DNA of 60,030 nt from Leucobacter sp. wl10 (GCF_003569785.1 NZ_KZ984008.1:1-60030), one strand, 5' to 3'; shown: positions 27,720 through 39,101, counted from the first letter of the stretch. Translations and numbers: made by a program. Notes: generated from the letters alone by a model not told the origin.

Positions 27720-29273
27720 TCAGAGCGCGGCGAGGAGCTCGCGCAGCGGGCCGTCCTCGCCGTGGGGGAGCTGCAGCACGAGCACGGGCCGGCCGCGCGC
27801 GACGAGGACCTCGCGATCGCCACGGGCCTGGGCCGCGATGAGCGCGCCGAAGCTGCTCTCCGCCCCGGGGATCATCAGGTCGCGCTCCGCGATCTCGGTG
27901 ATCTGCAGGAACGCACCGAGCGCCGGGCCGCCCTTGTGCAGCTGGCCCACCGAGTGCAGGTACGAGGGGCCGAAACCGAGCGCCACGGGAACGCCGAGCG
28001 ACCGCGAAAGCCGGTCTCGCAGACGCCGCAGCGCGGTTGTCTGGGGGCCCGCCGGATCGAGGTAGGCGTGGATCGCGAGATAGCCGCCCTCCGGCACCGC
28101 GGCTCGCAGCGCGGCGGCGAGCTCCTCGGCCGCCGGCGAGGCCGCTCCACCGCCCCTCTGCGCCGAAGCGTCGGCCAGCGCGGCCCGCGCCGCGACCTTC
28201 GCGGCCTCGACGTCGGGCTGGTTGAAGGGATCGATGCGCATGAGGCGGCCGAGGACGGCCGTGGCGACCTCCCACAGCAGCACCTGAGCGCCGAGCGTAC
28301 CCGACACGGCGACGTCCCAGCCCTCCTCGGTCTCGGGGGCCTCGGCGCCCACGCGCACGCGCACCGTGTTCGCGGGGGGAGCGTCGAACTCCGGCGCATC
28401 GGCGGGCAGTGCGATCGGCAGCACTCCCTCGCCGTCCTTGCCGGTCGACTCGGCGATGAGCTGCTCGATCCAGGCGCCCAGACCCCACTCGGCACCCGGG
28501 CGCTCGGACACCGCCAGCACGAAGCGGGCGGGCAGGCCCCCGGCGATCGCGGCGGCGAGGCGCAGCGCGGGATTCTCGGGGGAGTCGTCCCCGAGCCCGT
28601 CCCGCTCCCGCTCGGCGTCGGCGACGAGGGCGCGCACGTCGGCTCCGGCGAGGCCCGACGGCACGAGCCCGAACGCGGTGAGCGCTGAGAAGCGGCCGCC
28701 CACGAGGGGGTCGGCGTTGAACACGCGCCGACCGGCGGCGCGAGACTCGCCGTCGAGCGGGGAGCCCGGGTCGGTCACGATCACGATGCGCTCGGCGGGA
28801 TCGATGTCGACGGAGCGGAAGGCGTGCTCGAAGGCCGCCAGGTGGCTGCGCGTCTCGATCGTGCTGCCCGACTTCGAGCTCACGATCACGGCCGTTCGCG
28901 GCAGCTGGGACGCATCGAGCACGCGTCGCACCGCATCGGGATGCGTGGAGTCGATCATGGTGAGTTCGACGCCGGCCCAGCGAGTGATCACGGAGGGCGC
29001 GAGGCTCGACCCGCCCATGCCGCACAGCACGAACCGGTCGACGCCGCTCTCGAGAAGCTCCCCGCGCAGCTCCTCGATGCGCGGGATGAGCCCCCGAGCC
29101 GAGCGGGAGAACGCGGTCCAGCCGAGCCGTATGGCCGCCTCCGCCTCGGCGGCGGGACCCCACAGCGCGGCGTCACGCTCGAAGATGCGACTGGCGACGT
29201 GATCGGCGACGACCCGCTCCAACGGCTCTTCGAAACCCGACGCGCCTGATCCGATGCTCAGCTGAACGCTCAT
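27720..29273 (-). CDS. pgi: glucose-6-phosphate isomerase
   Basis: A 517-residue enzyme interconverting glucose 6-phosphate and fructose 6-phosphate. The two SIS-type halves are visible: the phosphate-binding IVSSKSGSTIETRSHL and, before it, VLCGMGGSSLAPSVI. The conserved active-site region at GADVRALVADAER and the C-terminal HKGGPALGAFLQ are present. It is the short, divergent actinobacterial version (standard Pgi is about 550). The ATG at 29273 has GGAGGAG upstream. It is the last gene of tkt-tal-pgi and ends at the strong terminator shared with rbpA. Confidence 0.93.
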   Translation of the reverse strand: MSVQLSIGSGASGFEEPLERVVADHVASRIFERDAALWGPAAEAEAAIRLGWTAFSRSARGLIPRIEELRGELLESGVDRFVLCGMGGSSLAPSVITRWAGVELTMIDSTHPDAVRRVLDASQLPRTAVIVSSKSGSTIETRSHLAAFEHAFRSVDIDPAERIVIVTDPGSPLDGESRAAGRRVFNADPLVGGRFSALTAFGLVPSGLAGADVRALVADAERERDGLGDDSPENPALRLAAAIAGGLPARFVLAVSERPGAEWGLGAWIEQLIAESTGKDGEGVLPIALPADAPEFDAPPANTVRVRVGAEAPETEEGWDVAVSGTLGAQVLLWEVATAVLGRLMRIDPFNQPDVEAAKVAARAALADASAQRGGGAASPAAEELAAALRAAVPEGGYLAIHAYLDPAGPQTTALRRLRDRLSRSLGVPVALGFGPSYLHSVGQLHKGGPALGAFLQITEIAERDLMIPGAESSFGALIAAQARGDREVLVARGRPVLVLQLPHGEDGPLRELLAAL

Positions 29274-29307
29274 CGCTCCTCCGCCTTTCTTCAGCTCCGG
29301 GCCCTCT

Positions 29308-30417
29308 TCAACCCCGGGCCCTTCCCAGCTCGCGCTCGACCGTATCGCAGAGCTCGTCCCAGGAGGCCTCGAACTTCTGCAGTCCCTCCAGCTCGAGCTT
29401 CTCGGTCAGCTCGGCGTAGTCGACGCCCTGGGCGTCGACGGCGTTGAGCAGCTGGTTCGACTCGAGATACTCGGAGGTGACCGTGTCGCCGCGCACCTCG
29501 CCGTGGTCGGCGAACGCCCGCAGCGTCGCCTCGGGCATTGTGTTCACGACGCCGGGGGCGATGAGCTCGGCCACGTAGAGCGTGTCGGGCAGCGACGGAT
29601 CCTTGACCCCGGTCGAGGCCCACAGCGGGCGCTGCGCGTTGGCCCCGAGATCGAGCAGCAGGCGCGCGCGCTCGGTCGCGAAGGCCTGCTCGAAGACCTC
29701 GTAGGCGAGGCGGGCGTTGGCGATGCCGGCCTGCCCCTTCAGCGCGAGCGCCTCGGCGGTGCCGATCGCGTTCAACCGCCCGTCGACCTCGGTGTCCACG
29801 CGCGACACGAAGAACGACGCCACCGAGTGGATGCCGGAGAGATCCGTGCCCGCCGCGCGGGCCCGCTCGAGTCCCGTGAGGTAGGCGTTGATGACCTCGC
29901 GGTAGCGTTCGAGGCTGAAGATGAGCGTCACGTTCACGCTGATGCCCGCGGCGATGGTCTCGGTGATGGCCTCGAGCCCCTCGACCGTGGCCGGGATCTT
30001 GATCATGGCGTTGGGCCGGTCCACCTTGGCCCACAGCTCGCTCGCCTGCGCGATCGTCCCCGCGGTGTCCCTGGCGAGACCCGGCTCCACCTCGATGGAG
30101 ACGCGGCCGTCGCGCCCCCCGGTGCCGGCGTACACCTCCGCGAGCACGTCGCAGGCGTCGGCGACATCGGCCGTGGTGAGCTCGACGATGGCGTCCGAGA
30201 CGCCCAGCCCGCGCGCGGCGCACGCCGCGATCCGCTCGCCGTACCCCACGCCCCCGGCGATGGCGCCCGCGAAGATCGTCGGGTTGGTCGTGACGCCGAC
30301 CACGTCGTGGCTGTCGATGAGCTCGCGCAGCTCACCGCTCTCGATGCGACTGCGGGAGAGGTCGTCGAGCCAGATGCTGACTCCGGCGCCGCTCAGTTGC
30401 TGGGTCGATGCGCTCAT
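29308..30417 (-). CDS. tal: transaldolase
   Basis: A 369-residue transaldolase of the long actinobacterial type, moving a dihydroxyacetone unit between sugar phosphates. The Schiff-base lysine is in [12 protein letters not shown]; other signatures are [13 protein letters not shown] near residue 40 and [11 protein letters not shown]. It overlaps tkt by 4 nt (ATGA on the minus strand) and is followed by pgi after 34 bp, so the three form one operon of the non-oxidative pentose phosphate branch. Confidence 0.96.
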   Translation of the reverse strand: MSASTQQLSGAGVSIWLDDLSRSRIESGELRELIDSHDVVGVTTNPTIFAGAIAGGVGYGERIAACAARGLGVSDAIVELTTADVADACDVLAEVYAGTGGRDGRVSIEVEPGLARDTAGTIAQASELWAKVDRPNAMIKIPATVEGLEAITETIAAGISVNVTLIFSLERYREVINAYLTGLERARAAGTDLSGIHSVASFFVSRVDTEVDGRLNAIGTAEALALKGQAGIANARLAYEVFEQAFATERARLLLDLGANAQRPLWASTGVKDPSLPDTLYVAELIAPGVVNTMPEATLRAFADHGEVRGDTVTSEYLESNQLLNAVDAQGVDYAELTEKLELEGLQKFEASWDELCDTVERELGRARG

Positions 30418-32492
30418 CGTGCTGCCTCCACTGCTGCAATGCTCTCGTGCGCCGCGGCGACCACGGCGTCGGCGGTGATCCCGAACTCCCGGAACAGGGT
30501 CTCGTAGTCGGCCGAGGCGCCGAAGTGCTCGATCGACACCGAGCGCCCGCGGTCGCCCACGTAGCGCTCCCAGCCGAGCGAGAGGCCAGCCTCGACGCTC
30601 ACGCGAGCCGAGACGGCGGCGGGCAGCACGCCCTCCCGGTACTCCTCGCCCTGCTCGGCGAACCACTCCAGGCACGGCGCCGAGACGACGCGCGCGCCGA
30701 TCCCGTCCGCAGCCAGCCGTTCGCGCGCCTCGACCGCCAGCTGCACCTCGGAGCCGGTCGCGAGGAGCAGAACGTCGATCGCGCCGGTGGGGGAGTCGGC
30801 GAGCACGTAGGCGCCCCTGCGCACGCCCTCCGCCGAGGTCCCCTCGAGCACGGGCACGTTCTGCCGGGTCAGCGCGATGCCGGTCGGCCCGGTGCGCCGG
30901 GAGAGCACCTCGTGCCACGCGGCCGACACCTCGTTGGCGTCGGCCGGGCGCACGACCGCGAGGTTCGGGATCGCGCGCAGCGCGGCGAGCTGCTCGATGG
31001 GCTGATGGGTGGGGCCGTCCTCGCCGAGCGCGACGGAGTCGTGCGTCCACACGAAGATGCTCGGCACGCGCATGAGCGCGGCGAGGCGCACGGCCGGGCG
31101 CATGTAGTCGCTGAAGATCAGGAACGTGCCGCCGTAGGCGCGGGTTCCGCCGTGCAGCTGGATGCCGTTGAGGATCGCGCCCATCGCGTGCTCGCGGATG
31201 CCGAAGTGCAGCACCCGTCCGTAGGGGTCGCCGCTCCACGACGAGGTGGAGCGGTTCGCGGGCACGAACGACGGGACGCCGGGAATGGTGGTGTTGTTGG
31301 ACCCGGCGAGGTCGGCGGAGCCGCCCCACAGCTCCGGCATGACGGGGCCGAGTGCCGCGAGCACCTTGCCGCTCGCGGCGCGGGTGGCGATGCTGTCGCC
31401 CGGCTCGAACACCGGGAGCGCCTCGAGGGCGCCCTCGGGCAGCTGCTGCGCCTCGAGGCGATCGAACAGCGCCTTGCGCTCGGGGTTCGCGGCGGCCCAC
31501 GCGTCGAAGGAGCGCTGCCAGGCGGCGCGCTTGGCCGCGCCGCGATCCACCGCCCCGCGCGTGTGCGCGATCACCTCGGGAGCCACCGCGAAGTGCTGCT
31601 CGGGATCGAAGCCGAGCACCTCCTTGAGACCCGCGAGCTCCTCGCCGCCGAGCCTGGAGCCGTGGATGCCGCCGGTGTTCTGCTTGCCGGGGGAGGGCCA
31701 GCCGATGATCGTCCTCAGGATGATGATGCTGGGCCTCGACGTCTCGGCCTGCGCCGCCTCGACGGCGCGGTGCAACTCGGCGACGTCCTCGACGTACTCG
31801 CCGGTCTTCTTCCAGTCGACCTCGAGCACCTGCCAGCCGTACGCCTCGTAGCGCTTAGCCACGTCCTCTGAGAAGGAGATGTCTGTGTCGTCCTCGATGG
31901 AGATCTGGTTGGAGTCGTAGATCGCGATGAGGCTGCCGAGCTCCTGGTGCCCCGCGAGCGACGAGGCCTCGCTCGTCACGCCCTCCTGCAGGTCGCCGTC
32001 GCTCGCGATCACGTAGATGAAGTGGTCGAAGGGGCTCGTACCGGGAGCGGCCTCCGGGTCGAACAGACCGCGCTCGTAGCGGGCGGCGTACGCGAAACCG
32101 ACGGCCGAGGCGAGCCCCTGGCCGAGCGGGCCCGTGGTGATCTCGACGCCGGCGGTGTGCCCGTACTCGGGGTGCCCCGGCGTCTTCGATCCCCACGTGC
32201 GCAGCGACTCGAGGTCGTCGAGCTCGAGTCCGTAGCCGCCGAGATACAGCTGCACGTACTGGGTGAGCGAGGAGTGGCCCGCAGACAGGATGAACCGGTC
32301 CCGGCCGACCCACTTCGGGTCGGAGGGGTCGTGCCGCATCACCCGCTGATGCAGCAGGTAGGAGACCGGGGCGAGGCTGATCGCCGTGCCCGGGTGTCCG
32401 TTGCCGACCTTCTCGACCGCGTCCGCCGCCAGCACCCGCGCGGTGTCGACGGCGCGATCGTCGAGCTCATCCCACTGCAGTTCGTTTCCCAA
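30414..32492 (-). CDS. tkt: transketolase
   Basis: A 692-residue thiamine-diphosphate enzyme of normal length transferring two-carbon units. Visible features are [13 protein letters not shown] at the N-terminus, the diphosphate/Mg site [20 protein letters not shown], and the pyrimidine-domain residues around [18 protein letters not shown], including the catalytic His and Glu region. The TTG start at 32492 ([10 protein letters not shown]) has GAAAGG 7-12 nt upstream. It is divergent from ctaB, and TAGGAT on the minus strand in the 105 bp between them is a plausible -10 box. Confidence 0.97.
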   Translation of the reverse strand: MGNELQWDELDDRAVDTARVLAADAVEKVGNGHPGTAISLAPVSYLLHQRVMRHDPSDPKWVGRDRFILSAGHSSLTQYVQLYLGGYGLELDDLESLRTWGSKTPGHPEYGHTAGVEITTGPLGQGLASAVGFAYAARYERGLFDPEAAPGTSPFDHFIYVIASDGDLQEGVTSEASSLAGHQELGSLIAIYDSNQISIEDDTDISFSEDVAKRYEAYGWQVLEVDWKKTGEYVEDVAELHRAVEAAQAETSRPSIIILRTIIGWPSPGKQNTGGIHGSRLGGEELAGLKEVLGFDPEQHFAVAPEVIAHTRGAVDRGAAKRAAWQRSFDAWAAANPERKALFDRLEAQQLPEGALEALPVFEPGDSIATRAASGKVLAALGPVMPELWGGSADLAGSNNTTIPGVPSFVPANRSTSSWSGDPYGRVLHFGIREHAMGAILNGIQLHGGTRAYGGTFLIFSDYMRPAVRLAALMRVPSIFVWTHDSVALGEDGPTHQPIEQLAALRAIPNLAVVRPADANEVSAAWHEVLSRRTGPTGIALTRQNVPVLEGTSAEGVRRGAYVLADSPTGAIDVLLLATGSEVQLAVEARERLAADGIGARVVSAPCLEWFAEQGEEYREGVLPAAVSARVSVEAGLSLGWERYVGDRGRSVSIEHFGASADYETLFREFGITADAVVAAAHESIAAVEAAR

Positions 32493-32597
32493 GACTCACC
32501 TTTCCGAGGGCAGGATCGAGCGCGTTCGCGCCCACCGGATCAATCCTACTGGCAGCGGACGCGGAGCGGGCGGGTCCCCGGGGTAACATGGGAGGTG

Positions 32598-33530
32598 ATG
32601 TCCACGCAGATCCCAGCTCAGTCCCAGGCCGCCCCGCTCCGGCCGCGTCCGTCCGTCGGACGTACCCTCAGGAATTACGTGGCCCTCACCAAGCCGCGCG
32701 TCATGGAGCTGCTGCTGGTGGTCACGGTGCCGGCGATGATCCTCGCGCAGGGCGGTCTCCCGAATCTGTGGTTGGTGCTCGCGACGCTCGTCGGAGGCGC
32801 GATGAGCGCGGGATCCGCCGGCGCCTTCAACTGCTACATCGATCGCGACATGGACCGCAAGATGAAGCGCACCGAGAACCGGCCGCTCGTCACCGGGGAG
32901 GTCTCCGACCGCAGCGCGCTCGTCTTCTCGTGGGTGCTCGGCGTGCTCTCCGTCGTCTGGCTGCTGCTCACCACCACATGGCTCGCGGCGGTGCTCTCGG
33001 CCGCCGCCATCTTCTTCTACGTGGTCGTCTACACCCTGCTGCTCAAGCGGCACAGCGAGCAGAACATCATCTGGGGCGGGATCGCGGGCTGCTTCCCCGT
33101 GATCATCGGCTGGGCCGCGGTGACCGGCGACCTCGGCTGGCCCGCATGGGTCTTCTTCCTCATCATCTTCCTGTGGACCCCCGCGCACTACTGGCCGCTC
33201 TCCATGCGCTACCGCGACGATTACGCAGCGGCCGGCGTGCCGATGCTCGGAGTCGTGCGGGGTCGCGCGACGGTCGGGCTGCAGATCATCCTCTACACCT
33301 GGGCCACCGTCGTCTCGAGCCTGCTGCTGCTCCCGGTCGCGTCGATGGGGTGGACCTACACGATCGTCGCGCTGGCCTCCGGCGCCTACTTCATCGCCGA
33401 GGCGCACCGGCTGTACGGCAGTGCGATCCGGGGCCGCGAGGGCCAGCCGATGCGGGTCTTCCACGGCTCGATCACCTACCTCTCGCTGCTGTCCCTCGCC
33501 ATCGCGATCGATCCGCTGCTGCCGTTCTGA
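32598..33530 (+). CDS. ctaB: heme o synthase (protoheme IX farnesyltransferase)
   Basis: A 310-residue UbiA-family membrane enzyme attaching a farnesyl group to heme b to give heme o. The first Asp-rich motif is CYIDRDMDRKMKRTENRPL and the second is YRDDYAAAGVPML. About nine transmembrane helices are visible, and the N-terminal LTKPRVMELL is typical. The ATG at 32598 directly follows GGAGGTG. ctaA, the next enzyme of heme a synthesis, lies 660 bp downstream in the opposite direction, so the two are not one operon here. Confidence 0.95.
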   Translation: MSTQIPAQSQAAPLRPRPSVGRTLRNYVALTKPRVMELLLVVTVPAMILAQGGLPNLWLVLATLVGGAMSAGSAGAFNCYIDRDMDRKMKRTENRPLVTGEVSDRSALVFSWVLGVLSVVWLLLTTTWLAAVLSAAAIFFYVVVYTLLLKRHSEQNIIWGGIAGCFPVIIGWAAVTGDLGWPAWVFFLIIFLWTPAHYWPLSMRYRDDYAAAGVPMLGVVRGRATVGLQIILYTWATVVSSLLLLPVASMGWTYTIVALASGAYFIAEAHRLYGSAIRGREGQPMRVFHGSITYLSLLSLAIAIDPLLPF

Positions 33531-33674
33531 TCCGGGGCGGCGATCACGGCGACGGACCCCGCCCGCCCGGCGCCGCAGGCGAGTCCTCGCTCACAGCAAG
33601 CATTCTGCGCTCAGTTCTGCTCGGAACGGTGGATATCTCAGCGAGCATCATGGCCCGCGCCCGAACCTGTTCCC

Positions 33675-34219
33675 ATGAACCCTCGGCTCAGCGCCGACGA
33701 GGCCTTCGGCGATCGCGCCTTCCGGTGAGCGAGGCGGTGCGCCTCGGGTACAGCCGGAGGATCTTCGAGCATCCTCGGTGGCATCGACCGTTTCCCGGCG
33801 TCCGATCGAAGGCGCCGCCGCCAGATGATCTGCGCGACCGGGGCGGCAGACGGATCGGCCGCTTCGACGCGGTGGACGACGAGACCCGCAGCGTCTTCGA
33901 GTACGACGGCGGGCAGCACTTCTTCTCGAGGAGGCAGCGGCGGCGGGATCCCCGCAAGCACCAGACCGCTCGCGACGCCGGGTGGCGGATCATGGTGCTC
34001 TACAGCGAGGACGTGCTCGACGCCGAAGCGCCGGCCGGTCGCCGCATGCTCGAGTTCGGCGGGCGCAGGGCGCATCGCATCCGGCCGGCTCCGTCGCGGC
34101 TGCTCGAGGAGCGATCCGGCGACGATACGGAATCCGCGGTCCCGCCCGCGGTCCCCGACGGTCCGCCGCGAACCGCGCCCGGCCCCGTCAGGCGGCGGCC
34201 TCGGGGGCCGGGCGCTTGA
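33675..34219 (+). pseudogene. remnant of a DUF559/VSR-fold nuclease-like gene
   Basis: A start (ATG 33675, MNPRLSADEAFGDRAF) runs into a TGA at 33726. Directly overlapping it the next frame continues [20 protein letters not shown] and [18 protein letters not shown], which is how N-termini of AbiEi/DUF559-type actinobacterial proteins read. The sequence then jumps to the C-terminal VSR-like nuclease core [30 protein letters not shown]. About 100-150 central residues of the usual 280-300 are absent. I interpret this as a decayed gene with a frameshift and an internal deletion. The last 30 codons overlap the 3' end of ctaA on the other strand and are unlikely to be genuine. Confidence 0.55.
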
Positions 34220-35132
34220 GGCGCAGGACCACGACCGTCATCGCGGCGGCGGTGAGCGACGCCAGCACCATGTGCACCCCGACGGCGAGTGGCGGCAGCC
34301 CGCTGCGCGCCTGGTAGACGCCGACGCCGATCTGCACGATCAGCGTCGCGAGCAGCGCGATCGACCAGCGCAGCGGGCGCAGGCGCCTCGCCGCGGCCCA
34401 GCCCACGAGCGACAGCACGAGCGCGAGGGTGATGTAGCCGGGCCACGAGTGGATGTGGCTGAGCAGGGTCGCGTCGAAGCCTTCGCGCACGATGTTCGCG
34501 TCGCCCGAGTGCGGGCCCGCACCGGTGGTGAGCACCCCGAAGAAGACGGTGACGGCCATGAACAGGGTGGTCACGTGGGCGAGGATCGCGAAGCCCCTCG
34601 GCACCGCGCGCTCGCGAGGAGCCGGCGGCTCGTACATGCGCACGAGATAGCCGGCCGTCACGCACACGATCACCAGCGAGACCGTGTAGTGGAAGCCCAC
34701 CAGGTTGGCGTTGAGCTGCAGCCACACCACGAACGCGCCCACGAGCGCCTGCAGCACCACGAGACCCAGCACGACGGCCGAGACGGCGAGGAGGTCCCGG
34801 CGCCGGGCGCGAAGGCGCCAGCTCAGCAGCAGCACGAGCAGGCCGACGATCAGCAGGGGCCCCGAGATCGTGCGGTTCGCGAACTCGATGATGCCGTGAA
34901 TGCCCATCTCGGGGGTGGGCATGAGCGAGCCCGGCGTGCAGACCGGCCAGTCGGTGCAGCCGAGCCCCGAGCCGGTGAGGCGGACCGTGCCGCCCGTGGC
35001 GATGATCGTGACGTTCAGCACGAACGAGGCCCACGCCGCGACGCGGAGGAGGCGGGAGGGCCCCGCTGCGCGCGATTCGCGGGACGTGCCGATGGCGGGT
35101 GCCGACCCGGCGGGGGTGGTCGCGGCGGACAA
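34188..35132 (-). CDS. ctaA: heme A synthase
   Basis: A 314-residue membrane enzyme oxidising the C8 methyl group of heme o to give heme a for cytochrome aa3 oxidase. Eight hydrophobic helices are visible, with [19 protein letters not shown] at the first helix end, [13 protein letters not shown] (His/Asn motif), [23 protein letters not shown] and the last-helix [10 protein letters not shown]. These contain the conserved heme-ligand histidines. The TTG at 35132 is chosen because GAGAGGAG lies 5-12 nt upstream; no later start has a comparable site. It is divergent from sufB. Confidence 0.92.
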   Translation of the reverse strand: MSAATTPAGSAPAIGTSRESRAAGPSRLLRVAAWASFVLNVTIIATGGTVRLTGSGLGCTDWPVCTPGSLMPTPEMGIHGIIEFANRTISGPLLIVGLLVLLLSWRLRARRRDLLAVSAVVLGLVVLQALVGAFVVWLQLNANLVGFHYTVSLVIVCVTAGYLVRMYEPPAPRERAVPRGFAILAHVTTLFMAVTVFFGVLTTGAGPHSGDANIVREGFDATLLSHIHSWPGYITLALVLSLVGWAAARRLRPLRWSIALLATLIVQIGVGVYQARSGLPPLAVGVHMVLASLTAAAMTVVVLRLKRPAPEAAA

Positions 35133-35150
35133 CAGAGCTCCTCTCGGCGG

Positions 35151-35200
35151 CCTCCCGTTTGTGCGCCCCCTGGCGCGCCCCTCCCGTTTTCGCCGGGAGG
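35151..35200. repeat. CCTCCCGTTT direct repeat plus hairpin in the ctaA-sufB divergent region
   Basis: CCTCCCGTTT occurs at 35151-35160 and 35180-35189. The second copy also pairs with CGGGAGG (35194-35200), giving a 7 bp stem with a TTTTCGC loop. The array sits between the ctaA start and the putative sufB -10 box, a position suited to a regulator acting on both genes. Confidence 0.5.
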
Positions 35201-35203
35201 CTG

Positions 35204-35209
35204 TAGAAT
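35204..35209 (+). promoter_or_regulatory. suf operon -10 box
   Basis: TAGAAT, 4 bp after the repeat array. If used, the sufB mRNA has a leader of about 170 nt. No consensus -35 box is seen 17 bp upstream, which would suit an activated or repressed promoter. Confidence 0.45.
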
Positions 35210-35215
35210 GGGAAG

Positions 35216-35381
35216 CTGTGGTTGCGTTGGGCGAACCGCCGTCGGGTGCGAAGCACCGGATCGGACGGTTCCGTCCGAAGCCCAGACTACTGCACCGCTG
35301 CAGGGCCAGGCCTGTGTGCCCGATTCGATTTCGCGTGCGCATCGGGGTCGGCCCGGCGAGACGAAGAATGAGGGAGGGATC
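35216..35381 (+). promoter_or_regulatory. structured 5' leader of the suf mRNA
   Basis: Between the putative promoter and sufB there is no open frame of note, but three perfect hairpins occur in 60 nt: GGTGC-GAA-GCACC (35245-35257), CGGACG-GTTC-CGTCCG (35262-35277) and CTGCA-CCGC-TGCAG (35290-35303). No known riboswitch class is recognised. The sufB ribosome site GAGGGAGGG follows at the end. Confidence 0.4.
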
Positions 35382-36800
35382 ATGCCAGAGGTATTGATCG
35401 ACCGACCCGAGCTTGAGGGCTTGGGCCAGTACGAGTTCGGCTGGCACGACAGCGACGAGGCGGGCGCGGTAGCGCAGCGCGGCCTCAGCGAGCAGGTCGT
35501 GCGCAACATCTCAGGGCTGAAGAACGAACCGGAGTGGATGCTGCAGCGACGCCTCAAGGCCCTGCAGATCTTCGGCCGCAAGCCGATGCCGTCGTGGGGT
35601 GCCGACCTCTCGGAGATCGACTTCGACAACATCAAGTACTTCGTGCGCTCCACCGAGAAGCAGGCCACCACCTGGGAGGAACTGCCCGACGACATCAAGG
35701 AGACCTACGAGCGGCTCGGCATCCCCGAGGCCGAGCGCCAGCGCCTCGTCGCGGGCGTCGCCGCGCAGTACGAGTCCGAGGTGGTGTACCACCAGATCCG
35801 GGAGGATCTGGAGAAGCAGGGCGTCATCTTCCTCGACACCGACACCGCGCTGCGCGAGCACCCCGAGTTCTTCGAGGAGTACTTCGGCACCGTCATCCCG
35901 TCGGGCGACAACAAGTTCGCCGCGCTCAACACGGCCGTGTGGTCGGGCGGCTCGTTCGTCTACGTGCCGAAGGGCGTGCACGTCGAGATCCCGCTGCAGG
36001 CCTACTTCCGCATCAACACGGAGAACATGGGCCAGTTCGAGCGCACGCTCATCATCGCCGACGAGGGCAGCTACGTGCACTACATCGAGGGCTGCACGGC
36101 GCCCATCTACAAGTCGGACTCCCTGCACTCCGCGGTCGTCGAGATCATCGTGAAGAAGAACGCCCGCGTGCGGTACACGACGATCCAGAACTGGTCGACC
36201 AACGTGTACAACCTCGTGACGAAGCGCGCGATCGCCGAGGAGGGCGCCACCATGGAGTGGGTCGACGGCAACATCGGCTCCAAGGTGACCATGAAGTACC
36301 CGTCGATCTACCTGACCGGAGAGCACGCCAAGGGGGAGACCCTCTCCGTGGCGTTCGCGGGCCCCGGCCAGCACCAGGACGCGGGGGCGAAGATGATCCA
36401 CCTCGCGCCCCACACGAAGTCGTCCATCCTCTCCAAGTCGATCGCGCGCGGCGGCGGCCGCACCGGCTACCGCGGCGAGGTGCGCGTGGACGCGAACGCC
36501 CACCACGCCGCCAACTCGGTCGTCTGCGACGCGCTGCTCGTCGATACGATCTCGCGCAGCGACACGTACCCGGCCATCGACATCCGCACGGACGACGCCG
36601 AACTGGGCCACGAGGCCACGGTCTCGCGCGTCAGCGAGGATCAGCTCTTCTACCTCATGAGTCGCGGCCTCGCCGAGGAGGAGGCGATGGCGATGATCGT
36701 GCGCGGATTCATCGAGCCGATCGCTCGCGAGCTGCCCATGGAGTACGCCCTCGAACTGAACAAGCTCATCGAGATGGGCATGGAAGGATCCGTCGGATAA
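35382..36800 (+). CDS. sufB: Fe-S cluster assembly scaffold protein SufB
   Basis: A 472-residue SufB, of usual length, the scaffold component of the SufBCD complex on which nascent clusters are built. The beta-helix core is recognisable with [21 protein letters not shown], the conserved cysteine in [11 protein letters not shown], and [19 protein letters not shown] containing the C-terminal conserved Cys. The ATG at 35382 has GGGAGGG upstream. It overlaps sufD at TAATG. No intein is present, unlike the mycobacterial SufB. No sufR regulator gene precedes it here. Confidence 0.97.
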   Translation: MPEVLIDRPELEGLGQYEFGWHDSDEAGAVAQRGLSEQVVRNISGLKNEPEWMLQRRLKALQIFGRKPMPSWGADLSEIDFDNIKYFVRSTEKQATTWEELPDDIKETYERLGIPEAERQRLVAGVAAQYESEVVYHQIREDLEKQGVIFLDTDTALREHPEFFEEYFGTVIPSGDNKFAALNTAVWSGGSFVYVPKGVHVEIPLQAYFRINTENMGQFERTLIIADEGSYVHYIEGCTAPIYKSDSLHSAVVEIIVKKNARVRYTTIQNWSTNVYNLVTKRAIAEEGATMEWVDGNIGSKVTMKYPSIYLTGEHAKGETLSVAFAGPGQHQDAGAKMIHLAPHTKSSILSKSIARGGGRTGYRGEVRVDANAHHAANSVVCDALLVDTISRSDTYPAIDIRTDDAELGHEATVSRVSEDQLFYLMSRGLAEEEAMAMIVRGFIEPIARELPMEYALELNKLIEMGMEGSVG

Positions 36801-38008
36801 TGACCGAAGCCGTAGCAGAGAAGCAGAGCGCGGACGGTACCGCGCGGGCCGCCCAGCACGGTCTCGTCGCGCACTCCGACGGCGACTGGGCCAACCGGGT
36901 TCCGGTGCAGACCCGCTCCGCGCGCCCGAAGTCGACCGACGTGGCCGACTTCGGGCGGGTCACCGGTCTCGAGGCCGTCTGGAAGTTCACGCCCGTCGCG
37001 AAGCTGGATGCGCTGCTGAACGGCGCGCTCGACGGCTCGCGCACCCCGGTCTCGGTGACCGGGGCGGCGGGCGTCTCGTCGGAGTGGATCGCCCGCGACG
37101 ACGCCCGCATCGGCCGCGCGGGCATCCCCGAGGACCGGGGCGCCGCCGCCGCGTGGAGCGCGTTCGGCGAGGCCCACCTGGTCAGGCTTGCGAGCGAGGA
37201 GAAGACCACCGCGGTCGTCACCCGCGACGCACTCGACTCGAGCCCCCGAGCCGCGCACACCGTCATCGAGGCGGCTCCCCAGAGCGAGGGGCTCGTGATC
37301 CTCGAAAACACCGGATCGGCGCAGCTCTCCGAGAACATCGAGATCGTGGTCGGCGACGGCGCGAAGCTGACGGTGGTCTCCGTGCAGCAGTGGGCCGACG
37401 ACGCGATCCATCTCGCGAGCCACCACGCCTCCGTGGGGCGCGACGCGTCGCTCACGCACATCGTCGTCTCGCTGGGCGGGGCGGTCGTGCGCCTCAACCC
37501 CTCGATCCACCTCGATCACGAGGGGGCGAACGGCGAAGCGCTCGGCGCCTACTTCGCCGACGCCGGCCAGCACCTCGAGCACCAGGTCTACCTGGACCAC
37601 GACGCCCCGCACACCCGCAGCCGCGTCACCTACAAGGGTGCGCTGCAGGGCGAGGGCGCGCACACGGTGTGGATCGGGGACGTGCTGATCCGCAACAACG
37701 CGACCGGCACCGACAGCTACGAGCAGAACCGCAACCTCGTGCTCTCGGAGGGCACCCGCGCCGATTCGATCCCGAACCTCGAGATCGAGACCGGCGACAT
37801 CGAGGGCGCCGGCCACGCCTCGGCGACCGGCCGCTTCGACGACGAGCACATCTTCTACCTCCAGAGCCGCGGCATCTCGGAGGAAGAGGCGCGCAAGCTC
37901 GTGGTGCGCGGCTTCCTGCTCGAGGTCATCGCCCGGATCGGCGACGAGGCCACCGAGGAGCGGCTGCAGGCCGCGGTGGAGGCCGAACTCGCCGAGTCAG
38001 TTCGCTGA
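36800..38008 (+). CDS. sufD: Fe-S cluster assembly protein SufD
   Basis: A 402-residue SufD, paralogue and partner of SufB in the SufBC2D complex. The shared C-terminal half shows HLEHQVYLDHDAPHTRSRVTYKGAL with the functional His, and the closing EEEARKLVVRGFLLEVI. The ATG at 36800 overlaps the sufB stop, and its own TGA overlaps the next ATG, so the operon is tightly coupled. Confidence 0.95.
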   Translation: MTEAVAEKQSADGTARAAQHGLVAHSDGDWANRVPVQTRSARPKSTDVADFGRVTGLEAVWKFTPVAKLDALLNGALDGSRTPVSVTGAAGVSSEWIARDDARIGRAGIPEDRGAAAAWSAFGEAHLVRLASEEKTTAVVTRDALDSSPRAAHTVIEAAPQSEGLVILENTGSAQLSENIEIVVGDGAKLTVVSVQQWADDAIHLASHHASVGRDASLTHIVVSLGGAVVRLNPSIHLDHEGANGEALGAYFADAGQHLEHQVYLDHDAPHTRSRVTYKGALQGEGAHTVWIGDVLIRNNATGTDSYEQNRNLVLSEGTRADSIPNLEIETGDIEGAGHASATGRFDDEHIFYLQSRGISEEEARKLVVRGFLLEVIARIGDEATEERLQAAVEAELAESVR

Positions 38009-38336
38009 TGGCCCGGCGGAGGGTGCTCGCCGTGAGCGATCTGGTGCAGGATCAGGCGACGCGCATCGTCGTCGACGACGTACCGATCGCCGTGGTGCTG
38101 GACTCCCAGGGAGAGATCCACGCCATCGGAGACACCTGCAGCCACGGGCAGATCAGCCTGTCAGAGGGATTCGTCGAGGGCGACACGCTCGAGTGCTGGG
38201 CCCACGGCTCCGCGTTCTCGCTGCGCACCGGCGTCCCGCAGAACCTTCCGGCCTACGAGCCGGTTCCCGTCTACGTTGTCGAGATCGAAGACGGAGACGT
38301 GTACATCGACCCCACCGTTACGAAAGAGATTGAACA

Positions 38337-38340
<4 letters not shown>
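38008..38340 (+). CDS. Rieske-type [2Fe-2S] ferredoxin in the suf operon
   Basis: A 110-residue soluble Rieske protein. The ligand pattern is complete: Cys44-x-His46 (DTCSHGQ) and Cys63-x-x-His66 (ECWAHGS). These resemble ferredoxin subunits of non-heme iron oxygenases (bifunctional NirD/BphF-like), which is how they are usually annotated, but location inside suf and the absence of an oxygenase gene point to a role in electron supply or cluster handling during Fe-S assembly. It overlaps sufD (TGATG) and sufC by 4 nt (ATGA). Confidence 0.92.
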
Positions 38341-39095
<755 letters not shown>

Positions 39096-39101
39096 GGGGC
39101 T

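Noticed and set aside
33825..35381. Long plus-strand frame leading into sufB as an N-terminal extension
   Set aside because: It is antisense to ctaA; the ATG at 35382 has a strong ribosome site and gives the canonical SufB N-terminus.
35216..35381. Known riboswitch class in the suf leader
   Set aside because: The hairpins do not match the conserved cores of TPP, cobalamin, SAM, FMN or T-box elements that I can recognise, so no class is named.
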